A stretch of DNA of 64,000 bases from the NCBI GenBank assembly GCA_040403315.1, contig JBBAKX010000006.1, positions 178,324 through 242,323 of the forward strand, written 5' to 3'. Source of the stretch: CAMCXT01 sp040403315. Its GTDB lineage: Bacteria; Bacteroidota; Bacteroidia; M30B66. Both the position numbers and the translations under genes were made by a program. Of the stretch, positions 1 through 8,535 are shown one piece after another. Within the stretch, counting starts at the first letter, position 1; every line of letters begins with the position of its first letter. The notes beneath the pieces were generated by a model, which did not search any database, was not told the origin of the DNA, and saw only the letters and a program-made list of their open reading frames with translations.

Positions 1-85
1 AAAACCCATCACGGTAAAAACCTGTCATTGGTTCATAACAACAAGCTTCAAGTTGAGCACCTAATACATTGAGTTGGAACTCCAT
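1..85 (-). CDS. DUF2237 family protein, N-terminal fragment
   Basis: The first 28 codons of a minus-strand gene that runs off the left edge of the window. The translation starts MEFQLNVLG and continues with CCYEPMTGFYRDG. This closely matches the N-terminal signature of DUF2237 proteins (NVLGxxLxPC, then PMTGFYRDGxC), a small family of unknown function that is common in bacteria. The ATG lies 2 bases after the stop codon of the TlpA-like gene, so the two are probably co-transcribed. The rest of the gene is missing because of the window boundary, not a mutation. Function unknown. Confidence 0.8.
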   Translation of the reverse strand, partial: MEFQLNVLGAQLEACCYEPMTGFYRDGF

Positions 86-87
86 GG

Positions 88-1491
88 TTACATCTTTCTT
101 TTTGAGTAATTATTAAGAAAATCTTCCAAGTTTTCTACATCAATCCGTTTGGCGATAATTTTCTTGTTTCTATCCAACACATAAATTACTGGTGTGCTGT
201 AAATATCATAATAGGCTCTGAAGTTGGTTTTCAGCGTTAAATCGGCAGCATTGATCCAATTCAATTCCTTTTCTTTGATATACTTAAACCATTCGGTGGT
301 GTCGGTTTCAATGTAAATACCTAAAACCTCTACGTCGAGCTTGGTTTTATTGGCGTTGTAAAAATCGCGAAGCTTAGGCGTTACCTTTTGACAATGACCA
401 CAACTTGGGTCCCAGAAATAAATGATCGTGTATTCACTTTTGATGTCGTTGAAAGAAATCGGATGAAAGTCGGGTTTTAACAATCGCATGTTGTAAGCTT
501 GTTTTCCAATCAAACAAGGCTTAAGCGCATTTACACGCTCTTGTATCTTCACTACTTGCGCAGAATCAACCCAAAAAGCTTTGCCGCTCAAATAGTACTG
601 TTCTGCCATACAAACGAAAACTGCATCCATTCCCATCACATTCGATTTCTCGTAAGTATTGGTGATATAGTAAACCAGGTATTTGAAAATATCACTTTTC
701 TCATCGGTTAACGCGATCATTTTTGTTGCAGATGCACAAACTGAGTCAGGAATTTGAGGAGTGATTTTCTCCATGTATTGCTTGATTTTACCAGCAAAAA
801 CTGGAGTACGCAACAAGCGATCATCCTTCATATTGATATTGTCGAAGTAATGTGCTCTATAATAACGGTATGGAAAAGTTGAATCTTTCGATCCGTCGGC
901 TTTATTCGGTGTTGGAGGAATTTCTGGTTCCATAGAAGCCTTAAAAATCTGACTTAACAACAACTCAGGCTGATTGACTACAATGTTGTTTTTGTAATCC
1001 TTCACCTCTTTATCGAGGGCTTCTTGTTGAGATTTTAAGGATGCCGATTTGGCTTCGTCGCCCTTGGCTGATTCCATTTCTTTCCTGAGGGCCTCCATCG
1101 ATTTTCCACGGATCGAAATCCATTTCAAATAATCATAAAACACTTCATTGTCTTTTGATCCTGTAACCTTCATGGCATTGATCAAATCTTCGGAATCGGT
1201 AGAAACACTAAAATTCTGTTCCCGATCTACAATGAGCTCAAAATACTTTTTACCCGGAATAACGATCATATAGATTCCACCAGGAAGTGTTTCGATTCCC
1301 TTGAAAACTAAATTGCCTTTGGCATCTGCTCGAGCCGAATCTTTAATGTATTGCTTGTCGCCAAAATAATAGGCGAGCTGACAAGTGGAATCCTTTACTC
1401 CTTTAACTGTGGCTTTGATTTCGAAGCCTTTTGCATTCAACCCTGCACAAAGAGAAAGTAACAAGGAAAACAGAAATGTGTATTTCAACAT
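88..1491 (-). CDS. TlpA-like thioredoxin-fold lipoprotein-type reductase (DUF4369/DUF5106)
   Basis: A 467-residue exported protein. Residues 1-20 form a signal peptide (LFSLLLSLCAG then LNAKG). The N-terminal third resembles DUF4369, a beta-rich domain common in Bacteroidota thiol-disulfide proteins. The middle is helical and charged, like DUF5106. The last 140 residues are a TlpA/AhpC-TSA thioredoxin fold with the redox motif CGHC in WDPSCGHCQKV and the cis-proline segment STPVIYV. It probably reduces or exchanges disulfides in the periplasm. The DUF2237 gene follows after 2 bases. The gene upstream (SRAP) is divergent, with 81 bases between. The substrate cannot be read from the sequence. 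Confidence 0.88.
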   Translation of the reverse strand: MLKYTFLFSLLLSLCAGLNAKGFEIKATVKGVKDSTCQLAYYFGDKQYIKDSARADAKGNLVFKGIETLPGGIYMIVIPGKKYFELIVDREQNFSVSTDSEDLINAMKVTGSKDNEVFYDYLKWISIRGKSMEALRKEMESAKGDEAKSASLKSQQEALDKEVKDYKNNIVVNQPELLLSQIFKASMEPEIPPTPNKADGSKDSTFPYRYYRAHYFDNINMKDDRLLRTPVFAGKIKQYMEKITPQIPDSVCASATKMIALTDEKSDIFKYLVYYITNTYEKSNVMGMDAVFVCMAEQYYLSGKAFWVDSAQVVKIQERVNALKPCLIGKQAYNMRLLKPDFHPISFNDIKSEYTIIYFWDPSCGHCQKVTPKLRDFYNANKTKLDVEVLGIYIETDTTEWFKYIKEKELNWINAADLTLKTNFRAYYDIYSTPVIYVLDRNKKIIAKRIDVENLEDFLNNYSKRKM

Positions 1492-1572
1492 AATAGAAGT
1501 TTTAGCGGGAGCGTTCCCAGCAAAAATTGTGCTAAATTGTAAATCTTATATTTAAATAAACAATCAATTTTC

Positions 1573-2268
1573 ATGTGTGGAAGATATACCCTCGCCGGCA
1601 AGCCTGTAGATCTTGAAAAACAACTCAGAGCCAGCCTTTTACATGGCACTTCAACTAAGCCTGCTTTCAACATCTCTCCTGGTCAGGAAATCTTATCTGT
1701 AACCAACAAACAACCAGAAATCATTCAAGCAATTCGCTGGGGGCTTCTACCCTATTGGACGCAGCCAGGAGAAAAGCCTCAATTGATGATAAACGCTCGG
1801 CAAGAATCGCTTAACGAAAAACCTGGTTTTAAAAAGTATCTGCATCAACAAAGATGTTTGATTCCTGCTTCAGGATTTTATGAATGGAAAACTGTTGGTA
1901 AATTAAAACAACCATATTATATGAGTCTACCCAATCATCCAGTGTTTTGTTTTGCTGGAATTTGGGAAGAAACAGTTCATTCGAACGGACAAATACAACA
2001 ATCGGTTGCCATTGTTACCACTGTGCCCAATCCATTGATGGCACAAATCCACAACCGAATGCCAGTGATTCTTCGCGAGGAAAATTATTCTTCTTGGTTG
2101 ATGAATGAAAATACATCCGATCTTGCAAGCCTCCTTCTACCCTTCCCTTCCGAAGAAATGGATGCTTGGCCAGTAAGAAATCTGATGAGCAGAGGAACGA
2201 ACGATGGACCAGAATTGATTCAAAAAGACAACCCTCTTCCTACCCAAACGGGACTATTCGATGAGTGA
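1573..2268 (+). CDS. SOS response-associated peptidase (SRAP/YedK/HMCES family)
   Basis: A 231-residue SRAP domain protein of full length. The family crosslinks covalently to abasic sites in single-stranded DNA through Cys2, protecting them during replication. All key residues are visible: MCGRYT at the start with Cys2 (exposed once Met1 is removed), Glu104 in GFYEWK, and His160 in IHNRMPVIL. The start is fixed because Cys must follow the initiating Met. The gene overlaps the start of an AddB-like Fe-S nuclease by 8 bases, implying translational coupling and a shared DNA-repair role. No upstream LexA-type operator was recognised. Confidence 0.95.
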   Translation: MCGRYTLAGKPVDLEKQLRASLLHGTSTKPAFNISPGQEILSVTNKQPEIIQAIRWGLLPYWTQPGEKPQLMINARQESLNEKPGFKKYLHQQRCLIPASGFYEWKTVGKLKQPYYMSLPNHPVFCFAGIWEETVHSNGQIQQSVAIVTTVPNPLMAQIHNRMPVILREENYSSWLMNENTSDLASLLLPFPSEEMDAWPVRNLMSRGTNDGPELIQKDNPLPTQTGLFDE

Positions 2269-5089
2269 CACGAAAGAAAAATTCCTCAGAAAAATTGCAC
2301 GCCGTTACCTCGAGCTTTCGACTCAAGGAAATGATTCTGTTTGCCTGGTTTTTCCAAACCGACGTGCAGCCGTATTTTTCAGAAAAGAACTGATCAGCCT
2401 AAACCCTCAAAACCAGTGGGCTCCAGAAATATTTTCGGCCGACGATTTTGTTCGAGAGATTATCCGTAAACCGATCCTTGATCCTATAGCGCGGTTGTTC
2501 GAATTCTACAATGTTTACGCACAATCGGAAGGATCCAACGCCGAACCTTTCGATACCTATCTTACTTGGGCTCCGCAACTACTGCACGATTACGAAGAAA
2601 CCGACTTGTATAGTGTTGATTCAGAGAAACTTTATGGCTCTGTGGATGCCGCTTATGCCATGAAAAAGTGGTCGCCCGATGGAAAAGTGATTACAGCAAC
2701 CCAAGAACAATACATCCGTTTCTGGTCGAGAATGGGCGATTGGTACAAACTCTTTCGACACCATTTGGAAACAAAGAAAATGGTAAGTCCAGGAATGGCC
2801 TACCGCGAACTGGCAGCAAATATTGAAACGCTGAAAGATCAACTTCCTTGGAAACATGTTGTTTTTGCTGGGTTTAATGCCCTAAATGCTTCTGAGCAGC
2901 GCTACATGCGGCATCTTGAAAAATCTGGAAAAGCCGAAATTATTTGGGATACAGATCCATATTACCTAAACGATCCTCTCAACGAAGCTGGCTATTTCTT
3001 TAGGAAATACAGAAAAGAATTTGGCATCGGAAAGTTCAACTATTCCGAGCCTATGCTAAACAGTGCCGACCAAGAAATTCAAATTGTTGGCGTGGCGAAA
3101 AACATGGGCCAAGCGCTGGTTGCTGGATCTATCCTCAAAAACCTAATTTCTACTGGGCACGATCTTACCGACACTGCCATCGTATTGTGCGATGAAAAAT
3201 TGCTCATGCCAGTGCTCGAGATGCTGCCTGAAGAAGTGCCTGCTGTAAATATCACGATGGGTTATCCGCTCCACCAATTGCCATTGAGCGGGATGTTTCA
3301 AATCATTTTCGACATGCACCGAAAAGCCAGAAACAGCAAATCAAGTAAAGGTGCCGCATTTTATTTTCGCGACTTACAGAAGCTATTTCGCCAGCCAGAT
3401 ATTCGAACCATCATCGGCCAGAACGACTCCAGCACACTGCTCAATTTGGTGAATTCGGAAAAATTCATCTACCTATCCTCAAAAACACTCATCGAGAAAG
3501 CACCTTCCCTGAATAAGATCGGATTTCTATTTGAATCGTGGAATGAAAATGTGGATACTGCTATCGATCGATTGCTGGAATTGGTGAAAATCCTTTTCGA
3601 TTTCTACAAAGAGAAAAATCAGGAAATCGGCTATCACCTTGAAACACTTCACACCTTAAAAACAGTATTGGTTAGAATTCAAAAGTGGAATCTCGATTAT
3701 CCAGGTTATGCTAGTCTGAAAACCCTACAGAAGATTTTCGGACAATTGTTGAGGCAAAAAACCCTTCCATTTTACGGTGAGCCGCTGCAAGGACTTCAAT
3801 TGATGGGATTGTTGGAAACCCGAAACTTGGATTTCAAGCAGTTGATCCTCGTTTCAGTAAATGAAACTGTAATGCCAGCAGCTCGGTCACAGAAGTCGTT
3901 TATACCAACCGACATTGCCTCACATTTCGGATTACCGACATATAAAGAGCGAGATGCTATTTATGGCTACCATTTTTACCGAATGCTTCAGCGTGCTGAG
4001 AAAGTATGGATGATTTATAACACCGAAAATGACGAATTTGGAAAAGGAGAACAGTCGCGTTTCATTACCCAAGTATTGAAAGAATTCGACAAGCCGAAAA
4101 TTAAAACTAGCGTGGTTGTACCCGATCTCCCTGCCCCTATCGATTACCCTATTAACGTAGAAAAAACCGATGAACTGTTGCAGAAAATCATCGATCGCTA
4201 CAATGGATCAGAGCCTTGGAAGCAGCTATCTCCATCGGCTATGCAGAAATTCGTGAGTTGTAGCTTGAAGTATTATTTGTCATATTTCAGTGGTATCATA
4301 GTACAAGACGATCGAGAAGAAGATTTGGAAAGCAACCAAATTGGAACCATTAGCCATGAAGTATTGGAAAAGTTGTTTCTGCCTTATCTCGATAAGCTCC
4401 TCACAGTTGATGCCTATCAAGATATGCTTCAAAAAATGCCTGAGTTGCTCAGAATGGAGTTTCTAAAAATTATGGAAGCCTCTGATCTTGAAAAAGGCAA
4501 CAACTTGCTTGCATATACGGGCATTGAACAAATGTTGAGGAATTATTTATTGGCGGAAAAACAAAGCATTGAAAGTAAAATCGAAGCAGGAATACCGACT
4601 GCATTGCTTGGTTTGGAACGATCAGTTAGATTCAAGATTGAAATCCCGTTTCAAGGGAATAAAATTCCTATCCATATGGGAGGAACAGCCGATCGAATAG
4701 ACCGTGAAGGCAATATTGTAAGGGTTTTAGATTACAAAACGGGGAAAGTAGGATCTAGTAGCTTGAAGCTTAAAGACCTAAACGATATTGTAACGTTGCC
4801 TGAAAAAGAAAAAGCGTTGCAATTGTTATTGTATATGCTTGCTTGGAAATCAGAATTTCCTGATGTAGAAATCGTTCCAGGAATTATCACTATTAAACGG
4901 CCTTCTGAAGGATTGCATACCATAGAATTTGGCGACAAGCGTGATTTGAACACCTTATTTCGAGAGGAAATGGAAGGTACATTTTCGGCTTTGATTGACC
5001 GGATTCTGGATGCCTCAAGTCCATTTCAACAAACAGACGACCTAAAACAGTGTGCATACTGCTCATTTACAGGCATCTGCAACAGATGA
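2261..5089 (+). CDS. AddB-like PD-(D/E)XK nuclease with Fe-S cluster motif
   Basis: A 942-residue protein resembling the inactivated helicase plus nuclease subunit AddB of recombination complexes. The N-terminal part begins with a degenerate helicase-like segment (LVFPNRRAAVFF at 29-40) with no true Walker A. The C-terminal nuclease domain shows D824-Y-K826-T-G, the PD-(D/E)XK core. Four cysteines match the AddB iron-sulfur staple: C667, then C931-x2-C934-x5-C940 at the very end. No AddA-type helicase lies in this window, so its partner is elsewhere or absent. It is coupled to the SRAP gene by an 8-base overlap. The stop codon sits 1 base from the convergent permease gene. Confidence 0.87.
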   Translation: MSDTKEKFLRKIARRYLELSTQGNDSVCLVFPNRRAAVFFRKELISLNPQNQWAPEIFSADDFVREIIRKPILDPIARLFEFYNVYAQSEGSNAEPFDTYLTWAPQLLHDYEETDLYSVDSEKLYGSVDAAYAMKKWSPDGKVITATQEQYIRFWSRMGDWYKLFRHHLETKKMVSPGMAYRELAANIETLKDQLPWKHVVFAGFNALNASEQRYMRHLEKSGKAEIIWDTDPYYLNDPLNEAGYFFRKYRKEFGIGKFNYSEPMLNSADQEIQIVGVAKNMGQALVAGSILKNLISTGHDLTDTAIVLCDEKLLMPVLEMLPEEVPAVNITMGYPLHQLPLSGMFQIIFDMHRKARNSKSSKGAAFYFRDLQKLFRQPDIRTIIGQNDSSTLLNLVNSEKFIYLSSKTLIEKAPSLNKIGFLFESWNENVDTAIDRLLELVKILFDFYKEKNQEIGYHLETLHTLKTVLVRIQKWNLDYPGYASLKTLQKIFGQLLRQKTLPFYGEPLQGLQLMGLLETRNLDFKQLILVSVNETVMPAARSQKSFIPTDIASHFGLPTYKERDAIYGYHFYRMLQRAEKVWMIYNTENDEFGKGEQSRFITQVLKEFDKPKIKTSVVVPDLPAPIDYPINVEKTDELLQKIIDRYNGSEPWKQLSPSAMQKFVSCSLKYYLSYFSGIIVQDDREEDLESNQIGTISHEVLEKLFLPYLDKLLTVDAYQDMLQKMPELLRMEFLKIMEASDLEKGNNLLAYTGIEQMLRNYLLAEKQSIESKIEAGIPTALLGLERSVRFKIEIPFQGNKIPIHMGGTADRIDREGNIVRVLDYKTGKVGSSSLKLKDLNDIVTLPEKEKALQLLLYMLAWKSEFPDVEIVPGIITIKRPSEGLHTIEFGDKRDLNTLFREEMEGTFSALIDRILDASSPFQQTDDLKQCAYCSFTGICNR

Positions 5090-5090
5090 G

Positions 5091-6050
5091 TTATGTAATT
5101 CGAATAAGCGCAAAGTAAAGTGGCATTCCGATAGTAATATTTAGAGGAAAAGTGATCCCGATAGCCATTGGAATGTACAAACCAGGATCGGCTTTTGGTG
5201 CGGCAATTTTCATAGCAGCAGGAACGGCAATATAGGAAGCGCTTGCAGCCAATATGGCGAACATAAAACGGTTACCTATTGAATCGGTGATGTACCCGCT
5301 AAGAATTGCCGACAAGCAACCATTGAAAACTGGAACAAAGATGGCGAACAAGGCCACAAACCATCCATATTTTCGAAAAGCTGAAATTCTTCGGGCTGTT
5401 GTGATTCCCATTTCAAGGAGAAAAATGGCCAAGAATCCCTTGAAGATATCGGTAGTGAAGGGTTTAATTCCTTCTGCTTGTTTGGCATCCGAAATCAAAC
5501 CAATCACTAAACTGCCTAAAATTAGAAGCACAGAACCATTGGTGAGCGAATGCCGCATAATAGACTTCAAGCTATCGATACCATCGTCTTTGTCGTACTT
5601 CATTTTGAGCGCAACGCCCACAATAATTGCTGGAGCTTCCATGAGTGCCATAACAGCTACCATGTGGCCACCAAAATCTACCTGCTGCTGCTCTAAAAAT
5701 CCAGATGCCGCAACAAAAGTAACAGCACTCACTGAGCCGTAGGCGGCAGCAATAGCACCTGAATCGGAAATACTCAGCCGTTTTCGTAAAATAAAAAAGG
5801 TGTAAAAGGGAATCACCGAGGCAAGTAGTAGTCCGAAAATCAACGAATTCCAGATTTCTGCTCCAGGCTCACTGTGGGAAAGCTCTTGTCCGCCTTTAAA
5901 ACCAATTGAAAAAAGCAGATAAAGTGAAATGAAACGAACCGATTGAGCAGGTATTTCAAGATCCGATTTCACAACGGCTGCAATTATTCCCAATACGAAA
6001 AAGAGCAAAGTTGGATTGGTGAGATTTGAACTTAGAATAGTAAAATCCAT
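5091..6050 (-). CDS. SbtA-like sodium-dependent bicarbonate/anion permease (DUF897)
   Basis: A 319-residue polytopic inner-membrane protein of the SbtA/DUF897 family. The cyanobacterial founder takes up bicarbonate with sodium. Family features are the N-terminal MDF, the repeated half-transporter layout with about ten hydrophobic segments, and LEIPAQSVRFISLYLLFSIGFKGG near residues 28-54. The reading frame is open to 6101, but a TACTTTTG promoter element at 6066-6073 lies inside that extension, and family members begin at MDF. I therefore start at 6050. The gene is convergent with the nuclease gene with a 1-base gap. The substrate here is inferred from the family, and other anions are possible. 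No PII-like SbtB partner is adjacent. Confidence 0.82.
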   Translation of the reverse strand: MDFTILSSNLTNPTLLFFVLGIIAAVVKSDLEIPAQSVRFISLYLLFSIGFKGGQELSHSEPGAEIWNSLIFGLLLASVIPFYTFFILRKRLSISDSGAIAAAYGSVSAVTFVAASGFLEQQQVDFGGHMVAVMALMEAPAIIVGVALKMKYDKDDGIDSLKSIMRHSLTNGSVLLILGSLVIGLISDAKQAEGIKPFTTDIFKGFLAIFLLEMGITTARRISAFRKYGWFVALFAIFVPVFNGCLSAILSGYITDSIGNRFMFAILAASASYIAVPAAMKIAAPKADPGLYIPMAIGITFPLNITIGMPLYFALIRIT

Positions 6051-6065
6051 CGTTACATTTTGCTG

Positions 6066-6073
6066 CAAAAGTA
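6066..6073 (-). promoter_or_regulatory. -7 element for the SbtA-like gene
   Basis: TACTTTTG on the minus strand fits the Bacteroidota TAnnTTTG -7 element and ends about 15 bases before the chosen ATG at 6050. No clear TTTG lies at the usual spacing upstream. Its position argues against the longer reading frame starting at 6101. Confidence 0.5.
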
Positions 6074-6129
6074 GCGACTGATCGTTTGAAATATTGATCA
6101 ATAAAGGATTATGGAAAATCTCCCGATCG

Positions 6130-7836
6130 TTAGATCACAGCAGATCGAGCTTTCAACTCGGTTTCGGAAAAATCTGGCGGTTGGATTTTGGGGTTGTGCT
6201 TTCGTTTCGAATCCGGTAACAAAAGGTTCTCTGCAATTTTATTGAAGCAAGTTTGCAAAGCTGCTAATGTATATTGACCGAAAAAAGTCATTCCGCGTTC
6301 GTAAGTTGCAAATTGATACTCTTCGAAAGTGGTTGTGTAGCCGATATAATCGTTCGCATTGGAAGTGATAATTACATCAATAACTCCACGATGACTTAAC
6401 TTTTCAAGGATGCTCTTTTTTAGACGAGCACCAGCAGTAGTAGTGATTTCGCCAGGATATGCCGCAATAGCTATTTCACCAATGATGAAGATTTGCACAC
6501 CAACAACAACAGGCATCCAAGTATTTTCGGATAATCCGCCAAGTTCGTATTGCCGCTTTAATTCATCTGAAACATCCGACAAGGTGGGTGGAACAGCCAA
6601 CTTGTTCAGATTACTAAAGCCAAGTACCTTTTTTTCTTGGAATTCTGCAAGAATCCTTTTGGCTCCTTGCGCTTCCCTAAGGCGACGGAACTCTGCCCGA
6701 GCTGTTTTGCTTGAAATAATTGGAACCCTTCGGATAAAATTTCGGTACCTCACAAACAAGGCAATCAAAAAGTTGGTGAAGGAATCAATGCCTGGATTGT
6801 CGACCGATGTACCGTTCAACATCGCCAAGCCAGCAGCAGATTGCCCGGTTGTATGCGGCAAATGGTCGTTGGTATAAGCTTGCGAACAGGTAATTGAAGA
6901 GAGGTTAAAATACTGAAGATCAAAATCCAATGAGGCTGTAAGTGGAATTTGTTCCTGATCGTCTTCCATCAACGACTTACTCAACTCAAATTGCTGAAAA
7001 CCATTGAAATATGCACTTTTGAATTGGTCTTCATACTTCCCACGAGGCCACCATTTCGCTCTGCCATAATAATTGGGAGACACATCTGCGCTGGCATCGC
7101 AAGCAAACCCGGCTACAAAAGGACGAACATCAGATTGATCATTTTCGAGCAATGAAGCTGCGTATCCTTTGTTGTCGGAGTGAATCTTGGTGTTTTCTGA
7201 ATCAATACTGGTGCCTTGTAAACCAAACCAATTCAGTAAGCCAATACTATTTCCTTTGATATCTTCAATTCGAATTTGTCTGGCAAAACGATCAATTGCT
7301 AAGTGAGTGTTATTTTCATCTCTCTGTTCAATATCTGAATTGCTGTTAAAGGCCTCTAGCGATCGATTGAAGGCAATATCGGCTCCAGGGGCAAACTGCG
7401 CAACATTAAGAAACAACTTAGCTTCTGTGGACGATTTAACGGCCTGTTGAAGTGCATTTGAACAAGCATCCACATAACTATCGAAGATATCTTTACGATA
7501 ACCTTTTGTGGTGATGTTTAAAAACGCATAATGGTGATGACCACCCGGAGCACTATGGGTGTTTTGCGTGCAGATCAGTAAATTCTCTTCAAGGATCGAA
7601 TGGTTTGAAGTTTTATCCTGAAAACGCTTGATAACTTCCTTCTTGAGGTGATGAGAAATGTTGTAACACTCTAAAACAATCACAGCAATTGCTTTCTTTT
7701 CTTGTTGAAAGTAAAAAGCGCGAGCAAAAAGATCTGTTTCTGCCCCATCCGATCGATGTGCTAGTCGGCCATATCCCAACAAGGGAAGTGATCCTTTACG
7801 AAAAACAACTTTAGATTTACCAACACCAACAAGCAT
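6130..7836 (-). CDS. Neutral/alkaline ceramidase homologue with altered zinc ligands
   Basis: A 568-residue homologue of neutral ceramidases, which split ceramide into sphingosine and fatty acid. Family landmarks are visible: NTHSAPGG (canonical HTHSGPGG), GLQGTSI followed by SDNKGYAA (canonical FAVHGTSM...SDNKGYA), the serine motif ADVSPN (canonical GDVSPN), AAYPGEITT (PGEPTT) and NDYIGYTTTFEEYQ. The two histidine zinc ligands expected in the first two motifs read Asn and Gln, while the Glu and Tyr ligands are kept. There is no signal peptide, unlike most secreted members. The frame is open to a TTG at 7855, but that codon lies inside a -7 element, so ATG at 7836 is preferred. Enzymatic activity is therefore uncertain. 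Confidence 0.82.
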   Translation of the reverse strand: MLVGVGKSKVVFRKGSLPLLGYGRLAHRSDGAETDLFARAFYFQQEKKAIAVIVLECYNISHHLKKEVIKRFQDKTSNHSILEENLLICTQNTHSAPGGHHHYAFLNITTKGYRKDIFDSYVDACSNALQQAVKSSTEAKLFLNVAQFAPGADIAFNRSLEAFNSNSDIEQRDENNTHLAIDRFARQIRIEDIKGNSIGLLNWFGLQGTSIDSENTKIHSDNKGYAASLLENDQSDVRPFVAGFACDASADVSPNYYGRAKWWPRGKYEDQFKSAYFNGFQQFELSKSLMEDDQEQIPLTASLDFDLQYFNLSSITCSQAYTNDHLPHTTGQSAAGLAMLNGTSVDNPGIDSFTNFLIALFVRYRNFIRRVPIISSKTARAEFRRLREAQGAKRILAEFQEKKVLGFSNLNKLAVPPTLSDVSDELKRQYELGGLSENTWMPVVVGVQIFIIGEIAIAAYPGEITTTAGARLKKSILEKLSHRGVIDVIITSNANDYIGYTTTFEEYQFATYERGMTFFGQYTLAALQTCFNKIAENLLLPDSKRKHNPKIQPPDFSETELKARSAVI

Positions 7837-7854
7837 AACAGCGATAACTTGGAG

Positions 7855-7862
7855 CAAAGCTA
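7855..7862 (-). promoter_or_regulatory. -7 element for the ceramidase homologue
   Basis: TAGCTTTG on the minus strand matches TAnnTTTG. A TTG lies about 15 bases further upstream (plus-strand 7878-7880), which is a short spacing. The element decides against a start at the TTG codon it contains. Confidence 0.45.
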
Positions 7863-7957
7863 TTAATAATGTTTACCCAATGATTATGATTAGGAAAATC
7901 GATTCTATCAGTAAATCAACCATTTGAATATTTTACATGCTTTTTTTCGCATGAAAG

Positions 7958-7988
7958 TTTGGATGGAAATGATAAAGCTGTATTTTTG
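7958..7988 (+). promoter_or_regulatory. Promoter of tRNA-Asp
   Basis: A perfect Bacteroidota promoter: TTTG at 7958-7961, a 19-base spacer, then TATTTTTG at 7981-7988 (TAnnTTTG). The mature tRNA begins at 8003, about 10 bases beyond the predicted transcription start. Confidence 0.8.
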
Positions 7989-8002
7989 CCACCCTGAATA
8001 AC

Positions 8003-8076
8003 GGATCGGTAGTTCAGCTGGTTAGAATGCCGCCCTGTCACGGCGGAGGTCGCGGGTTCGAGTCCCGTCCGGTCCG
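8003..8076 (+). tRNA. tRNA-Asp (GTC)
   Basis: A 74-base tRNA with all four arms. The 7-bp acceptor stem GGATCGG pairs with CCGGTCC, with one T-G pair. The T loop reads GGTTCGAGTCC and the anticodon GTC is at 8037-8039, flanked by CT and AC. The discriminator is G and CCA is not encoded. It is followed at once by a strong terminator and preceded by a perfect promoter, so it is a single-gene unit. Confidence 0.97.
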
Positions 8077-8082
8077 CAAGCA

Positions 8083-8110
8083 AGCCTTCTCATTTCGAGA
8101 GGGCTTTTTT
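8083..8110 (+). terminator. Intrinsic terminator of tRNA-Asp
   Basis: A 9-bp stem (AGCCTTCTC pairing with GAGAGGGCT, one T-G pair) around a 5-base loop, followed by a T6 tract. Confidence 0.9.
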
Positions 8111-8535
8111 GTTTGTTAAAATTCGAGTAAAATCAACTTGGTCAGAGGAATCCACCACTGAAACACATTCAAGCAGGAATACAAAAAAACAAAACGATCC
8201 ACAAGAATCTTCAGGTTTTATGGATCTCGATTTTCAGAAACTTCAGGACTAAAGCCTCAAATATGGGGATCAAATGGTTGCATAAAGTTTGGAACTAAGT
8301 TCATTCTTATTTAAAAGTTGCCATTTGTTTGATTGGAAAGTATCGTAAATTTTAAAAACTCTGCCCAACTTATAAAGTAACCCTCAAAGGCTTTGTGCAT
8401 TGTAGATTCCACCTTGTTATTATCTAATCGATGTTCAAAATCTGAAGTTAAGTGAAGATTTACATAAAAAAATGTGATTTATGTAATAACTAGCAATTTA
8501 AAATGCTGTACGTTTATAGAATAAAATATTTAGAA
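8111..8535. other. Non-coding A+T-rich gap
   Basis: About 425 bases between the tRNA-Asp terminator and the AraC-type gene. I see no convincing open reading frame, RNA fold, repeat of the tRNA 3' end or TAnnTTTG promoter. It presumably holds the regulator's control region. Confidence 0.5.

Noticed and set aside
5254..5742. A 162-codon plus-strand frame within the SbtA-like gene
   Set aside because: The minus-strand protein is a clear family member; the opposite frame is an antisense shadow with no recognisable domain.
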